DNA of 64,000 nucleotides from Arenibacter hampyeongensis (GTDB lineage: Bacteria > Bacteroidota > Bacteroidia > Flavobacteriales > Flavobacteriaceae), in contig NZ_PIOB01000001.1 in assembly GCF_002909255.1 (NCBI RefSeq), positions 806,001 through 870,000 of the forward strand. The letters are read 5' to 3'. The notes under the pieces were generated by a model that did not search any database, was not told the DNA's origin, and saw only the letters and a program-made list of their open reading frames with translations. Both the position numbers and the translations under genes were made by a program. Below are positions 26,449 to 35,444 of the stretch, in pieces. Each line of letters starts with the position of its first letter. The stretch's first letter is position 1.

Positions 26449-27870
26449 ATGCTATCATTGCCATTACAGATGGGCGGAAGTGCCTCATTGCTTGCCATAG
26501 GTTTTGCAATTCTATTCTTTTTTATCATCGTTATATCCTTTATAAGAAGGTATAAAAGATGTCCGTCCGACCGAATTTTGGTGGTGTATGGAAAAGTGGG
26601 CACAGGAAATTCTGCCCGCTGTATCCACGGGGGGGCCGCCTTTATATGGCCTGTTATCCAAGACTACCAATTTTTGGATCTTACCCCAATTTCCATTGAG
26701 GTAAATTTGGTGAATGCCTTGAGTAAACAGAATATTAGGGTGAATGTCCCTTCTAGATTTACCATTGGAATTTCTACGGAACCCGGAATTATGCAAAATG
26801 CCGCGGAGCGATTATTGGGACAAGGGATGCAGGAAGTTCAGGATTTGGCCAAAGAGATAATTTTTGGACAATTGCGTTTGGTGGTAGCGTCTATGGACAT
26901 TGAAGAAATTAACTCTGACCGTGATAAATTTTTGACCAATATTTCCCAAAGTGTCGAGTCCGAACTTAAGAAAGTAGGTCTTAAATTGATCAATGTAAAC
27001 ATCACCGATATTGTAGATGAATCGGGATATATAGAGGCACTGGGAAAAGAGGCTGCGGCACATGCTATTAACGCCGCACGTAAATCGGTGGCCGAGAAAA
27101 ACAGGGATGGTTCCATTGGCGAGGCCAATGCAGTACAGGACGAACGTACCCAGGTGGCTGCTGCCAACGCTCAGGCCGTGGAAGGTGAGAATACGGCAAA
27201 GATTGCAGTCGCCAATTCGGATTCATTACGTCGACAAAGGGAAGCTGAGGCCGAGAGAACAGCGATTGCATCGGAAAAAGTACAATCGGCCAAGGCATTG
27301 GAGGAATCCTATGCCGCTGAAAAGGATGCGGAATTGGCAAGGGCGGAAAGGGTCCGTAGCTCTCAAATGGCCGATATTGTGGTGCCTGCGGAGATAGATA
27401 AGAAAAAAGTGGAAATAGATGCGGAAGCCGAAGCCGAAAGAATTCGAAGAAGGGCGAAAGGAGAGGCAGATGCCATTCTCTTCAAGGCACAGGCAGAGGC
27501 GCAGGGACTTTTGGAAGTGCTTACAAAACAGGCACGGGGTCTGGATGAAATAGTAAAAGCTGCAGGCAATAATCCTAAGGATGCGGTGCTTTTATTGATT
27601 GCCGATAAATTACCGGAATTGGTTAGGATACAGGCAGAGGCCATTAAAAATATTAAGATCGATAAGGTTACCGTCTGGGATTCGGGCGCGAAAACAGAAG
27701 AGGGCAAGAGTTCCACCGCCAATTTTATTTCGGGAATGTACAAATCCGTTCCTCCCTTACAAGAGATGTTCAATATGGCGGGGATGCAATTGCCGGAATA
27801 TTTAAAAGGCAAGGAAGTTGGGGAAGTTGATGAAAAACCGGAGGCAAAGAAGACAGATAAAACGGAATAA
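26449..27870 (+). CDS. floA: Flotillin-like SPFH domain protein
   Basis: The 473-residue protein has an N-terminal membrane segment (LLAIGFAILFFFIIVISFI). An SPFH/band-7 domain follows at about 40-200 (RILVVYGKVG, then INVNITDIVDESGYIE). A long Ala/Glu-rich coiled coil at about 205-355 contains the AEAERT and EAEAERIRRRAKGEA repeats typical of flotillins. Its length and the NfeD-like partner upstream fit FloT/YuaG more than stomatin. It scaffolds membrane microdomains. The pair lies inside the biotin gene run but has no evident link to biotin. Confidence 0.9.
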   Translation: MLSLPLQMGGSASLLAIGFAILFFFIIVISFIRRYKRCPSDRILVVYGKVGTGNSARCIHGGAAFIWPVIQDYQFLDLTPISIEVNLVNALSKQNIRVNVPSRFTIGISTEPGIMQNAAERLLGQGMQEVQDLAKEIIFGQLRLVVASMDIEEINSDRDKFLTNISQSVESELKKVGLKLINVNITDIVDESGYIEALGKEAAAHAINAARKSVAEKNRDGSIGEANAVQDERTQVAAANAQAVEGENTAKIAVANSDSLRRQREAEAERTAIASEKVQSAKALEESYAAEKDAELARAERVRSSQMADIVVPAEIDKKKVEIDAEAEAERIRRRAKGEADAILFKAQAEAQGLLEVLTKQARGLDEIVKAAGNNPKDAVLLLIADKLPELVRIQAEAIKNIKIDKVTVWDSGAKTEEGKSSTANFISGMYKSVPPLQEMFNMAGMQLPEYLKGKEVGEVDEKPEAKKTDKTE

Positions 27871-28241
27871 GATCTATAAGGCGCTACTCTTTGCCGAAGT
27901 TCAAAGTAGTACAGCCCATGTATGGCCTGTTTTCAACTAATCAAAGATAATTTAAGATCTGTTTAAATAATCTTATCTAAGAATTTAGGAATCGATTTTT
28001 GCAATTTCTGCAGATTATAGGTTATTTTTGACGCTTAAATCGATGTTGGCTTAGGGATTGAAGCGACATCCTTTTTATGTTTACCGCGCTTGGCGATGGT
28101 AAACTGAAAAAGATATAGCGAATAAGCCCGACCCCGACTTCCTTCTCCTGCAAGGTGTAGACCTACAAGGTCGTGAAGACCTTGCAGGTCCTCCTTGTAG
28201 GTGTCAGAGGAAGTCGGGGTAAGCCCCAAGAACTAATAAGT
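27871..28241. other. Gap between flotillin and bioB, with a large palindrome
   Basis: The left 250 bases hold no gene I can support. The right part is the inverted repeat at 28131-28220. Short frames here come from the repeat. Confidence 0.5.
28131..28220. repeat. 90-bp nested palindrome upstream of bioB
   Basis: Perfect outer arms of 13 bp (ACCCCGACTTCCT at 28131 and its complement ending at 28220) enclose an inner hairpin, ACCTACAAGGTC / GACCTTGCAGGT with a 5-base loop (28161-28189). A further CTACAAGG/CCTTGTAG pairing is possible. It resembles the CCTGCAAGGTC-type dispersed hairpins of Flavobacteriaceae. It ends 21 bp before the bioB ATG, so it is part of any bioB leader RNA. Confidence 0.8.
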
Positions 28242-29336
28242 ATGAGCGAAGTAAGACATAACTGGACCAAACAGGAAATACTGGACATTTACAACAAACC
28301 TTTTATGGAGCTGCTTTATGAGGCGGCTACCGTGCACAGGGAAAACCATGATCCCAATACTGTGCAAGTATCTACCTTGCTGTCCATTAAAACGGGTGGC
28401 TGTCCTGAGGATTGTGGATATTGTCCACAGGCCGCACGCTACCACACCAACCTTGAGGGCAACGATCTTATGAGCGTTTCCCAAGTTAAGGCCCAGGCAT
28501 TACGCGCTAAAACTGCAGGAAGCTCTAGGGTGTGCATGGGAGCTGCATGGAGAAATGTTAAGGACGGTCCCGAGTTTGATCAGGTGTTGGAGATGGTGCG
28601 TACCATTAACAAACTGGATATGGAAGTGTGCTGTACCCTGGGAATGATTACTGAAAATCAGGCGCATCGTTTGGCCGAGGCCGGACTTTATGCTTACAAC
28701 CATAATTTGGACACATCGGAGGACTACTATAAAGATGTTATCTCTACCCGTGCTTTTAAAGATCGTTTAGATACCATAGACAACGTGCGTAAGAGTAATG
28801 TTACCGTTTGTAGCGGTGGTATTATTGGTATGGGCGAAGCATTGGAAGATAGGGCGGGAATGTTGGTGGCCCTTTCAACGTTGGACCCACAACCGGAATC
28901 CGTTCCGATCAATGCTTTGGTGGCCGTTGAAGGTACGCCTATGGCGGATCTACCCCCTATTCCAATTTGGGATATGGTGCGTATGGTGGCCACTACCAGA
29001 ATTATTATGCCCGAAACCCAGGTCCGCTTATCCGCCGGCCGTACTCAAATGAGTAGGGAAGGGCAAGCCATGTGTTTCTTTGCTGGTGCCAATTCTATTT
29101 TTGCCGGGGATAAGTTGCTTACTACTCCCAATCCTGATGTAAATGAGGATATGGCTATGTTTAAGCTGTTGGGATTAAACCCACAAAAGGCTTTTACCAA
29201 GGTTTCCCAGCCCCAAACTGTTGAAGCTGAGGATTCCCAATTTGCAGCCAAGGGCGAAAAGCCAAAATGGACCAGGCCAGGACATACCATTGATCGAAAT
29301 GAAGCCGCAAAAAAGAAGGCCAATCTAACGGAGTAA
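28242..29336 (+). CDS. bioB: Biotin synthase
   Basis: BioB is a radical-SAM enzyme that inserts sulfur into dethiobiotin. The 4Fe-4S ligands are C54, C58 and C61 in GGCPEDCGYCPQ. The protein contains YNHNLDTSEDYYKDVISTR and ends after a family-typical tail. I start it at the ATG at 28242 (MSEVRHNWTK), giving 364 residues; the frame is open upstream, but that part is translated palindrome. It is separated from the other bio genes by the NfeD/flotillin pair. Confidence 0.95.
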   Translation: MSEVRHNWTKQEILDIYNKPFMELLYEAATVHRENHDPNTVQVSTLLSIKTGGCPEDCGYCPQAARYHTNLEGNDLMSVSQVKAQALRAKTAGSSRVCMGAAWRNVKDGPEFDQVLEMVRTINKLDMEVCCTLGMITENQAHRLAEAGLYAYNHNLDTSEDYYKDVISTRAFKDRLDTIDNVRKSNVTVCSGGIIGMGEALEDRAGMLVALSTLDPQPESVPINALVAVEGTPMADLPPIPIWDMVRMVATTRIIMPETQVRLSAGRTQMSREGQAMCFFAGANSIFAGDKLLTTPNPDVNEDMAMFKLLGLNPQKAFTKVSQPQTVEAEDSQFAAKGEKPKWTRPGHTIDRNEAAKKKANLTE

Positions 29337-29412
29337 GCCAGCGTTGGAATAAATTGCCAAGAACCTTATTTTTGGGTTTTTTAACTTTGCTAGATTAATC
29401 AATCAAGTTATA

Positions 29413-30270
29413 TTGAACTTAAAGGAGATTCCAAGGGTAGCGAATATTACCAAAGAAGAGTTTCTCAATAACTATTTTAGGCCACAGAAACCCGTGGTTA
29501 TAGAAAAGTGTATTGAGGATTGGCCTGCCTATACCAAATGGAATTTTGACTATATGCGGCAAGTGGCCGGCAATAAAACAGTCCCACTTTATGATGATCG
29601 TCCGGTGCATTTCAAGGACGGCTTTAACGAGCCACACGCTAGAATGAAAATGTCCGAATATCTTGAGCTTTTGCGAAACGAACCTACAAAATATCGGATC
29701 TTTCTATGGAATATTCTTAAAGAGGTTCCAGAGCTGCAAAAGGATTATTCCTTTCCTGATTTTGGACTGAACCTAATGAAGGGTCTGCCCATGCTTTTTT
29801 TTGGAGGGACCAATTCCCATACCTTTATGCATTACGATATTGATCTTGCCAATATCTTTCATTTTCATTTCGCAGGGAAGAAAGAGATTATCCTGTTCTC
29901 CCAGTCACAAAATAAATACTTGTATAAAGTTCCGCATTCCTTGATTACCCATGAAAGCATAGATTTTTCCAATCCTGATTATGAAAAGTGGCCTGCCTTA
30001 AAAAATGCCTCCGGATATAAAACGCATTTGGAGCACGGGGAAGTGTTGTATATGCCTGAAGGGTATTGGCACTATATGAAGTATCTTAGTCCCGGCTTCT
30101 CCATGAGTTTACGTGCCATTGCCAGAAACCCTGTGAATTTGGGAAAGGCTTTTTACAATGTGTTGGTAATGCGGTATTACGATAATATAATGAGAAGGCT
30201 AAAAGGGCAGGAGTGGATCGATTGGAAGAATGAACAGGCCATTGAAAGAACAAATAAGCAGTTGTCTTAG
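29413..30270 (+). CDS. Cupin-like (JmjC/Cupin_8) hydroxylase
   Basis: The 285 residues follow the Cupin_8 pattern: RPQKPVVIEKCIEDWPAYTKW near the N-terminus, the iron ligands His and Asp in FMHYDIDLANIFHF, and the distal His in GEVLYMPEGYWHYM. Members are Fe(II)/2-oxoglutarate oxygenases that hydroxylate proteins or small molecules. The start is a TTG at 29413. A TAACTTTG box at 29382 could be the -7 element. The target is unknown. Confidence 0.85.
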   Translation: MNLKEIPRVANITKEEFLNNYFRPQKPVVIEKCIEDWPAYTKWNFDYMRQVAGNKTVPLYDDRPVHFKDGFNEPHARMKMSEYLELLRNEPTKYRIFLWNILKEVPELQKDYSFPDFGLNLMKGLPMLFFGGTNSHTFMHYDIDLANIFHFHFAGKKEIILFSQSQNKYLYKVPHSLITHESIDFSNPDYEKWPALKNASGYKTHLEHGEVLYMPEGYWHYMKYLSPGFSMSLRAIARNPVNLGKAFYNVLVMRYYDNIMRRLKGQEWIDWKNEQAIERTNKQLS

Positions 30271-30335
30271 GGCTTTTATTTACGGAAAGGAATATCTTTG
30301 TCCCCTTTAATTAAAAAAATAATTGTAAGATAACT

Positions 30336-30833
30336 ATGAGAAAATTATTGATTGCATTGGTATTTATATTAGCTGTGGCATCTGTTAATGCACAGGCATT
30401 TGAGGGTAGGGAAGATATGAAATTTCAGATAGGGACCAATTTTCAGGATAATGGTACTGGAATTGTCGTGACCTATGATTATGGTTTGGGTGAAAACTTT
30501 TCCCTTGGCCTTTCTTCCTCCTATGTTTTAGGGGTTGCGGAACTGATTAATGCCGATTTTGGAGACAGAATAGACTTAAAGGCAAGATTCAATGCCAATT
30601 TGGGTAGTGTTTTTCAGTTAGGTGACAATGTGGATATTTATCCTGGATTGGACCTTGGTCTTAAGAATTTTGGTGGTCATTTAGGTATTCGCTACTTTTT
30701 TAGCGATGGCTTTGGTGTATTTTCTGAAATAGGAGCGCCATTGGCAAAATACAAATCGGGAACCTTGACTCCGGCCGAAAAATTGCATAATCAGTTTGTC
30801 TTCAGCATAGGAGCTTCCTTTAACCTTAATTAA
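30336..30833 (+). CDS. Small outer-membrane beta-barrel protein (165 aa)
   Basis: A clear signal peptide (LIALVFILAVASVNAQ) precedes about 140 residues of alternating strands (DNGTGIVVTYDYGLGENFSLGLSSSY and so on) and ends in FSIGASFNLN, a typical barrel end. It looks like an eight-stranded porin-like protein of the family found widely in Flavobacteriaceae. A TATCTTTG box at 30293 could be its -7 element. Function unknown. Confidence 0.75.
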   Translation: MRKLLIALVFILAVASVNAQAFEGREDMKFQIGTNFQDNGTGIVVTYDYGLGENFSLGLSSSYVLGVAELINADFGDRIDLKARFNANLGSVFQLGDNVDIYPGLDLGLKNFGGHLGIRYFFSDGFGVFSEIGAPLAKYKSGTLTPAEKLHNQFVFSIGASFNLN

Positions 30834-30885
30834 GTTATATACGGCCCTTCGCCCTTTCCAATAGGAAGGGGTGGAAGATCAGCCG

Positions 30886-31368
30886 TTAATTGTTGGGGAC
30901 AAGTTCGTATACTTTCTCATATACCATTCCACTTTCCCAACCCCGGTATAAGAGGTAGTCCGCTAATTTCTTTCGACGTTTTTGAAGGTCTTTCTCCCTT
31001 ATTTCGGCCAATCGTTTTTTGGCAATGGAGTTAAAGGTTTTGAGGTATTTTGTGGGTTCTATTTCCTCCATAGCCAATCTTATATTGTATTTGGAGATTT
31101 CCCTAAACTTCAATTCATTTTCAATTCTATTTTTCCCCCATTTTTTAATGTTGAATTTGCCTCTGGCAAAACTTCTGGCAAAGCGTTCCTCGTTCAGGAA
31201 ATTTTCTTTAATAAGATGTCCCACAATCACGTCTATGGCTTCGGGAATCATATGCATTGTCCTTAGCTTGGAAATCACTTCTTTGTGGCAACGATCCTGA
31301 TAGGCACAATACCCTTCCAGTTTCTTGGTAGCTTCGTCTACGGAATAGGAATTTTGGAGTGGTGTCAT
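30886..31368 (-). CDS. recX: Regulatory protein RecX
   Basis: RecX binds RecA filaments and limits their growth. The 160 residues consist of the usual three-helix repeats: CHKEVISKLRTMHM, then HLIKENFLNEERFARSFARGK with the family hallmark NEERFA, then KKLADYLLYRGWESGMVYEKV. It faces the barrel gene tail to tail. No recA is visible in the window. Confidence 0.92.
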   Translation of the reverse strand: MTPLQNSYSVDEATKKLEGYCAYQDRCHKEVISKLRTMHMIPEAIDVIVGHLIKENFLNEERFARSFARGKFNIKKWGKNRIENELKFREISKYNIRLAMEEIEPTKYLKTFNSIAKKRLAEIREKDLQKRRKKLADYLLYRGWESGMVYEKVYELVPNN

Positions 31369-31703
31369 TGGATAAATATGCCTCTAGTTTGTCAATTTCT
31401 CCCAAAGGTTTTGCAGGAGTAGGTCTGTAAATATACGGTGGTTTATTGTATTGGTATAGCTGCGCTGTTATTTTTAAATTCTTGGATGGGCTAGATTATA
31501 AGTCAAGTTATTTAGGGGCTATTTAATTGGTGAACTGGGTATAATGTAATTATATTTACGATTCGCAAAAAAAAATCTTTGAAATGAGCTATAACAATCT
31601 TGGATACCTCCCGATAGTTGGAGAGTCGAAATGATTATTGGCGAATTCCACCTGTCTGTCTGGTTAGGCGGGCCTGACAATTTAAAGCAATAAATATAAT
31701 TAG
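31369..31703. other. Intergenic region between divergent recX and the DUF1080 gene
   Basis: The two genes diverge, so both promoters should be here. Near 31651-31680 is an imperfect palindrome (CCTGTCTGTCTGG ... AGGCGGGCC) like the nested hairpin in REP element D, perhaps a solitary copy of the same repeat family. No gene is supported. Confidence 0.45.
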
Positions 31704-32648
31704 ATGAAAATGAATAACAAATTTAAAATGTGTTTAGTGGCACTAAGCCTTCTGCTGGCCTTTAATACTTTATCCTATGCCCAGCAAATAAACCCTATTG
31801 AGGGGCGTTGGAATATGGTTATTTCCCAAGAGGGGGAAGAGCTTCCTTCCTGGTTGGAAATCCGTCACTCAGGCACCCAGACCTTGGTAGGAAGGTTTGT
31901 TTACGCCATGGGTAGTGCCCGTCCTATAGCTGAGGTAAAGATGAATGATGGGAAATTTAGTTTCGCCATTCCCCCGCAATGGGAAGATGGAAATACCGAT
32001 ATGGAATTCGAAGGAAGCATGCACGGTGATGTCTTAAAAGGCACCATGTTATATACTAATGGACAAACCTATGATTGGGTAGCTACACGGGCCCCTAAAT
32101 TGGACCATACAAAAAGCCCAAAATGGGGCAAGCCCATTAATTTATTCAATGGGAAGGATTTAAGTGGATGGCAGGCCATGGGGGAAAATCAGTGGATTGT
32201 TGATGGGGGTGAGTTAAAAAGTCCTAAATCCGGTTCCAATTTGGTATCTGAGCAAAAATTCGACGATTTTAAATTGCATTTGGAATTCAAGTATCCCAAG
32301 GGTAGTAATAGTGGAGTTTATCTGCGGGGACGCTATGAGGTGCAGATAACCGATAGTCAAGGAGCAGAACCTTCAGATGTGGAATACAGTGGTGTATATG
32401 GCTTTCTAACCCCTAGTGAGGTCGTAGCCAAGGCAGCCGGAGAATGGCAGGAATATGATATTACCTTGATAGGAAGAAGGGTTACTGTTGTGGCCAACGG
32501 AACTACGGTGATCAGCGATCAAATAATCCCCGGAATTACCGGTGGTGCTTTGGATAGTAATGAGGCTGAACCAGGGCCATTATACTTTCAGGGCGATCAC
32601 GGTCCCATAGAATTTAGAAATATTGTGGTTACGCCTATGGTAAAGTAA
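31704..32648 (+). CDS. Exported DUF1080 (3-keto-disaccharide hydrolase-like) protein with extra N-terminal domain
   Basis: A signal peptide (LVALSLLLAFNTLSYAQ) leads into a lipocalin-like domain at about residues 30-135 (IEGRWNMVISQEGEE, GRFVYAMGS). A DUF1080 concanavalin-like domain follows at about 145-312 (LFNGKDLSGWQ, then FKLHLEFKYPKGSNSGVYLRG). DUF1080 proteins are lyases or hydrolases acting on 3-keto-glycosides. The gene stands alone here; a single-domain DUF1080 protein is encoded at 61943-62539. Confidence 0.88.
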   Translation: MKMNNKFKMCLVALSLLLAFNTLSYAQQINPIEGRWNMVISQEGEELPSWLEIRHSGTQTLVGRFVYAMGSARPIAEVKMNDGKFSFAIPPQWEDGNTDMEFEGSMHGDVLKGTMLYTNGQTYDWVATRAPKLDHTKSPKWGKPINLFNGKDLSGWQAMGENQWIVDGGELKSPKSGSNLVSEQKFDDFKLHLEFKYPKGSNSGVYLRGRYEVQITDSQGAEPSDVEYSGVYGFLTPSEVVAKAAGEWQEYDITLIGRRVTVVANGTTVISDQIIPGITGGALDSNEAEPGPLYFQGDHGPIEFRNIVVTPMVK

Positions 32649-33166
32649 TTTGAGATTTGCAAACAACAATGTCTTTTTGTCTCCTGAAAACTTTTGCCAT
32701 TTAAGATTATAGCGTCTTGTGGGCTGATCTCCTTCTGTAGTGTAGGAGGCGTGGTCGTGAAGAATTATTGAAGTCTTGGAGATAATTTAGGCCGGGCCAC
32801 CGGTCACAAAAATCCCTGGATTTTTGGGGACATATAATGAAGGAGTGTCTTTTCTCCGGCCCGACGGCAAGGCGGGTTTGTTTCGTTTTATTCATTGCCT
32901 GTTTATTTTGGAATAAGGTATTCATGAACCTCCTGCGTCGGTTTCTTTGGACAAGCAAAGAAATCGAAGATTCACGAAATCCAATTAAAAACAATAAAAA
33001 CCACTTGAGTAAAATGAAAGAATAATTTTAACAATAATTTCATTCGATTTTGCCCAATAAATAAAGCTAAAATCAAAAAACACGAAATTTTATGTTCATC
33101 CTAATTTTTGAAGAAACACAACAAATAAGCAGGATCCAGGATAACCACAATCAATAAATATTAAAA
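32649..33166. other. Long intergenic region without a supported gene
   Basis: It holds a short perfect hairpin, TTTCTTTG ... CAAAGAAA (32942-32963), and GC-richer patches at 32790-32880 that look like repeat remnants. Short open frames on both strands overlap one another and have no family features. Confidence 0.45.
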
Positions 33167-33200
33167 CAAAAAAGCGACTCCGTTTTGGAAGTCGCTTTTT
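33167..33200 (-). terminator. Rho-independent terminator of the RNase G/E gene
   Basis: The stem AAGCGACT / AGTCGCTT is flanked by A-rich and T-rich runs, so it can act on both strands. On the minus strand it directly follows the stop at 33203. Confidence 0.85.
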
Positions 33201-33202
33201 CT

Positions 33203-34774
33203 TTAATATATGGTTTTACCGTCTTTGTTCTTAAAACGATATTCAAGATAAGTATAGGCATCCCTGGGTTGAATTTTAACCCATTTTTTATGTTCCAAAA
33301 ACCATTTGGAACGTATGGATGGAAACCCTTTGGTTAAATAAGCGGCAATAAATGGATGAATGTTTAAGAAAATACCATCATCTTTTGCCGGACCTTTTAA
33401 GAGTTTTTCCAGATCTGAATTTATCTTGTCGATCAAAACAATTGGGGCTTCTACCTCTTGGCCAGAGCCATTGGGGTTTTCCTCACTTGTTTTAATGTTC
33501 ATTTCGGGTCTAACCCGTTGTCTTGTAATTTGTATTAGTCCAAACTTACTAGGGGGCAGTATTTTGTGTTTGGCCCTGTCGTCTTTCATCTCATCCCTAA
33601 GGTGATCAAAAAGGCGTCTTCTGTGTTCGCCTTTACCCATGTCGATAAAGTCTACGACGATGATCCCTCCCATATCGCGCAGGCGTAATTGCCTTGCGAT
33701 TTCTGAGGCGGCCAATAAATTTACTTCCAGGGCTGTGTCTTCCTGATTTTTGGCTTTATTGGAACGATTACCACTGTTAACGTCTATAACGTGAAGTGCT
33801 TCTGTATGTTCAATAATTAAATAAGCACCTTTGCTCATGGAAGCCGTCCGGCCAAATGAAGTTTTTATTTGTCTTTCAATCCCAAATTTTTCAAAAATGG
33901 GCACAGTAGAATTATACAGCTTTACAATAGATTCTTTTTCTGGTGCAATTTCATGCACATAATCTTTTACTTGTTCAAAAAGCGTTTCATCATCAACTTG
34001 AATTCCTGTAAAGGAATCATTAAAAACATCCCTAAGAATGGAGGAAGCTCTTGTAAGCTCGACCAAAACTTTGGACGGATGTGGGGCTCTTTGAATTTTG
34101 TCGCACATTACTGACCATTTGTTCAGTAAATTTTGTAAGTCTTTATCTAGTTCTGCAACTTTTTTACCTTCTGCTACTGTTCGGATAATAACGCCAAACC
34201 CTTTAGGCTTAATACTCCTGACGAGTCTTTTTAACCTATCTTTTTCTTCTTTGCTCTCGATTTTTTGAGAAACCGATACGCGATCGGAAAAAGGGACCAT
34301 GACCAAGTAACGGCCAGCTATGGAAAGTTCAGAGCTTATTCTGGGTCCTTTTGTGGAAATGGGTTCCTTTACTATTTGTACCAGTAAAGATTGATTGGCT
34401 TTAATAACATCAGTGATGCTACCATTTTTGTCAATATCTTCTTCAAACTGAAAATTGTTTAAGGAATAATCCTTAAGTTTTCCAGTGCTAACTTTTTTAA
34501 TGAATTTCAACATAGAAGCTAGTTGTGGCCCTAAATCGTGATAATGTAGAAAGGCATCTTTCTCGTACCCTACATTTACGAAGGCTGCATTTAGTCCAGT
34601 TACCGGCTTTCTTACCTTGGCAATTAAAATATCGCCTACGGCAAAGTCGTTACTGTCTTCTTCTTTGTGCAATTCAGTGAGTTTTCCATCCTTTAGCAAG
34701 GCAAAATCAATGGCATTGGAACTAGATCTTACGATTAATTCTCTATTCACCTGAATTAATTTATATTCATCCAA
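33203..34774 (-). CDS. rng: Ribonuclease G/E family protein
   Basis: This endoribonuclease takes part in rRNA maturation and mRNA decay. The protein of 523 residues has an S1 domain at about 40-130 (VGDILIAKVRKPVTGLNAAFVNVGYEKDAF, shortened here to its N-terminal part GDILIAKV). The catalytic region contains VIDVNSGNRS and IIVVDFIDM with the metal-binding aspartates. The zinc-link region expected of RNase E tetramers is not obvious. The ATG at 34774 adds about eight residues before NRELIVRSS, where relatives usually begin, so a GTG near 34750 is an alternative start. It follows HU and the 29-residue gene on the same strand. Confidence 0.9.
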   Translation of the reverse strand: MDEYKLIQVNRELIVRSSSNAIDFALLKDGKLTELHKEEDSNDFAVGDILIAKVRKPVTGLNAAFVNVGYEKDAFLHYHDLGPQLASMLKFIKKVSTGKLKDYSLNNFQFEEDIDKNGSITDVIKANQSLLVQIVKEPISTKGPRISSELSIAGRYLVMVPFSDRVSVSQKIESKEEKDRLKRLVRSIKPKGFGVIIRTVAEGKKVAELDKDLQNLLNKWSVMCDKIQRAPHPSKVLVELTRASSILRDVFNDSFTGIQVDDETLFEQVKDYVHEIAPEKESIVKLYNSTVPIFEKFGIERQIKTSFGRTASMSKGAYLIIEHTEALHVIDVNSGNRSNKAKNQEDTALEVNLLAASEIARQLRLRDMGGIIVVDFIDMGKGEHRRRLFDHLRDEMKDDRAKHKILPPSKFGLIQITRQRVRPEMNIKTSEENPNGSGQEVEAPIVLIDKINSDLEKLLKGPAKDDGIFLNIHPFIAAYLTKGFPSIRSKWFLEHKKWVKIQPRDAYTYLEYRFKNKDGKTIY

Positions 34775-34903
34775 CCACTCAATAATTCTCGAGCGGGGAC
34801 AAATGATTAAACAATAATTTGTACAGGTTGTGTAAACCCGTCGAAATTCATTTACGAATTTCTATGTCAAGGAACGTACAAAAGGAAAAAGTAGTTGATA
34901 CAA

Positions 34904-34993
34904 CTACTTTTTCTTGTGTCGGTTAGCTCTCCTGCGTTTCTTACGCTTATGGGTAGCTACCTTATGTCTTTTTCTTTTTTTACCACTAGGCAT
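34904..34993 (-). CDS. 29-residue highly basic protein, possible ribosomal protein
   Basis: The product begins MPSGKKRKRHKVATHKRK and is about two-thirds Lys, Arg and His. I recognise it as a small protein conserved in this position in Bacteroidota, between HU and RNase G. A novel ribosomal protein named bL38 was reported in the Flavobacterium ribosome; this may be it, but I cannot confirm that from sequence alone. The gene is too short for most gene finders. Confidence 0.7.
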   Translation of the reverse strand: MPSGKKRKRHKVATHKRKKRRRANRHKKK

Positions 34994-35023
34994 AGAGGTC
35001 TATTTTTTTAGATTAATAATATT

Positions 35024-35314
35024 TTATTTGACTTGTACATTACTTTTAACACCTTCTACAAAAACCTTGGCCGGTTTAAAGGCAGGGATGTTGTGCGCAG
35101 GGATTTTAATGGTAGTATTTTTGGATATGTTCCTACCTGTTTTTTCAGCTCTTGTTTTAATGATAAAACTGCCGAAACCTCTTAAGTATACGTTGTCTCC
35201 GCTTTCTAAAGATGTTTTCACTTCATCCATGAAAGATTCCACAGTTGCTTGCACATCTCCTTTTTCAATTCCCAGTTTTTCTGAGATTTTCGTTACAATT
35301 TCCGCTTTCGTCAT
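35024..35314 (-). CDS. HU-family DNA-binding protein
   Basis: The 96 residues are a complete HU/IHF fold: MTKAEIVTKISEKLGI, then NVYLRGFGSFIIKTRAEKTGRN (the DNA-binding arm), then IPAHNIPAFKPAKVF. It bends and compacts DNA. It is divergent from mutY across a 130-bp gap and upstream of the 29-residue gene and rng. Confidence 0.95.
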   Translation of the reverse strand: MTKAEIVTKISEKLGIEKGDVQATVESFMDEVKTSLESGDNVYLRGFGSFIIKTRAEKTGRNISKNTTIKIPAHNIPAFKPAKVFVEGVKSNVQVK

Positions 35315-35444
35315 TTTAACTAAATAAATTTCTAAAGAATTTTTTTTCGGGATGCAAATATATGAATTAAATTGAATCTTTCATTGCTAAGGAACTTAAT
35401 TTTAAGTTAGTAAACCGTTACTTTTGTAAATTATTCCCTGATAG

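Noticed and set aside
28173-28241. Upstream start for bioB
   Set aside because: The extra residues are translated palindrome; the family normally starts at the ATG at 28242.
32707-33025. Short frames on both strands after the DUF1080 gene
   Set aside because: They overlap one another, lack motifs and signal peptides, and the region has repeat-like patches.
34914-35327. Plus-strand open frame over the HU and 29-residue genes
   Set aside because: It is antisense to two recognised genes and crosses their intergenic gap.
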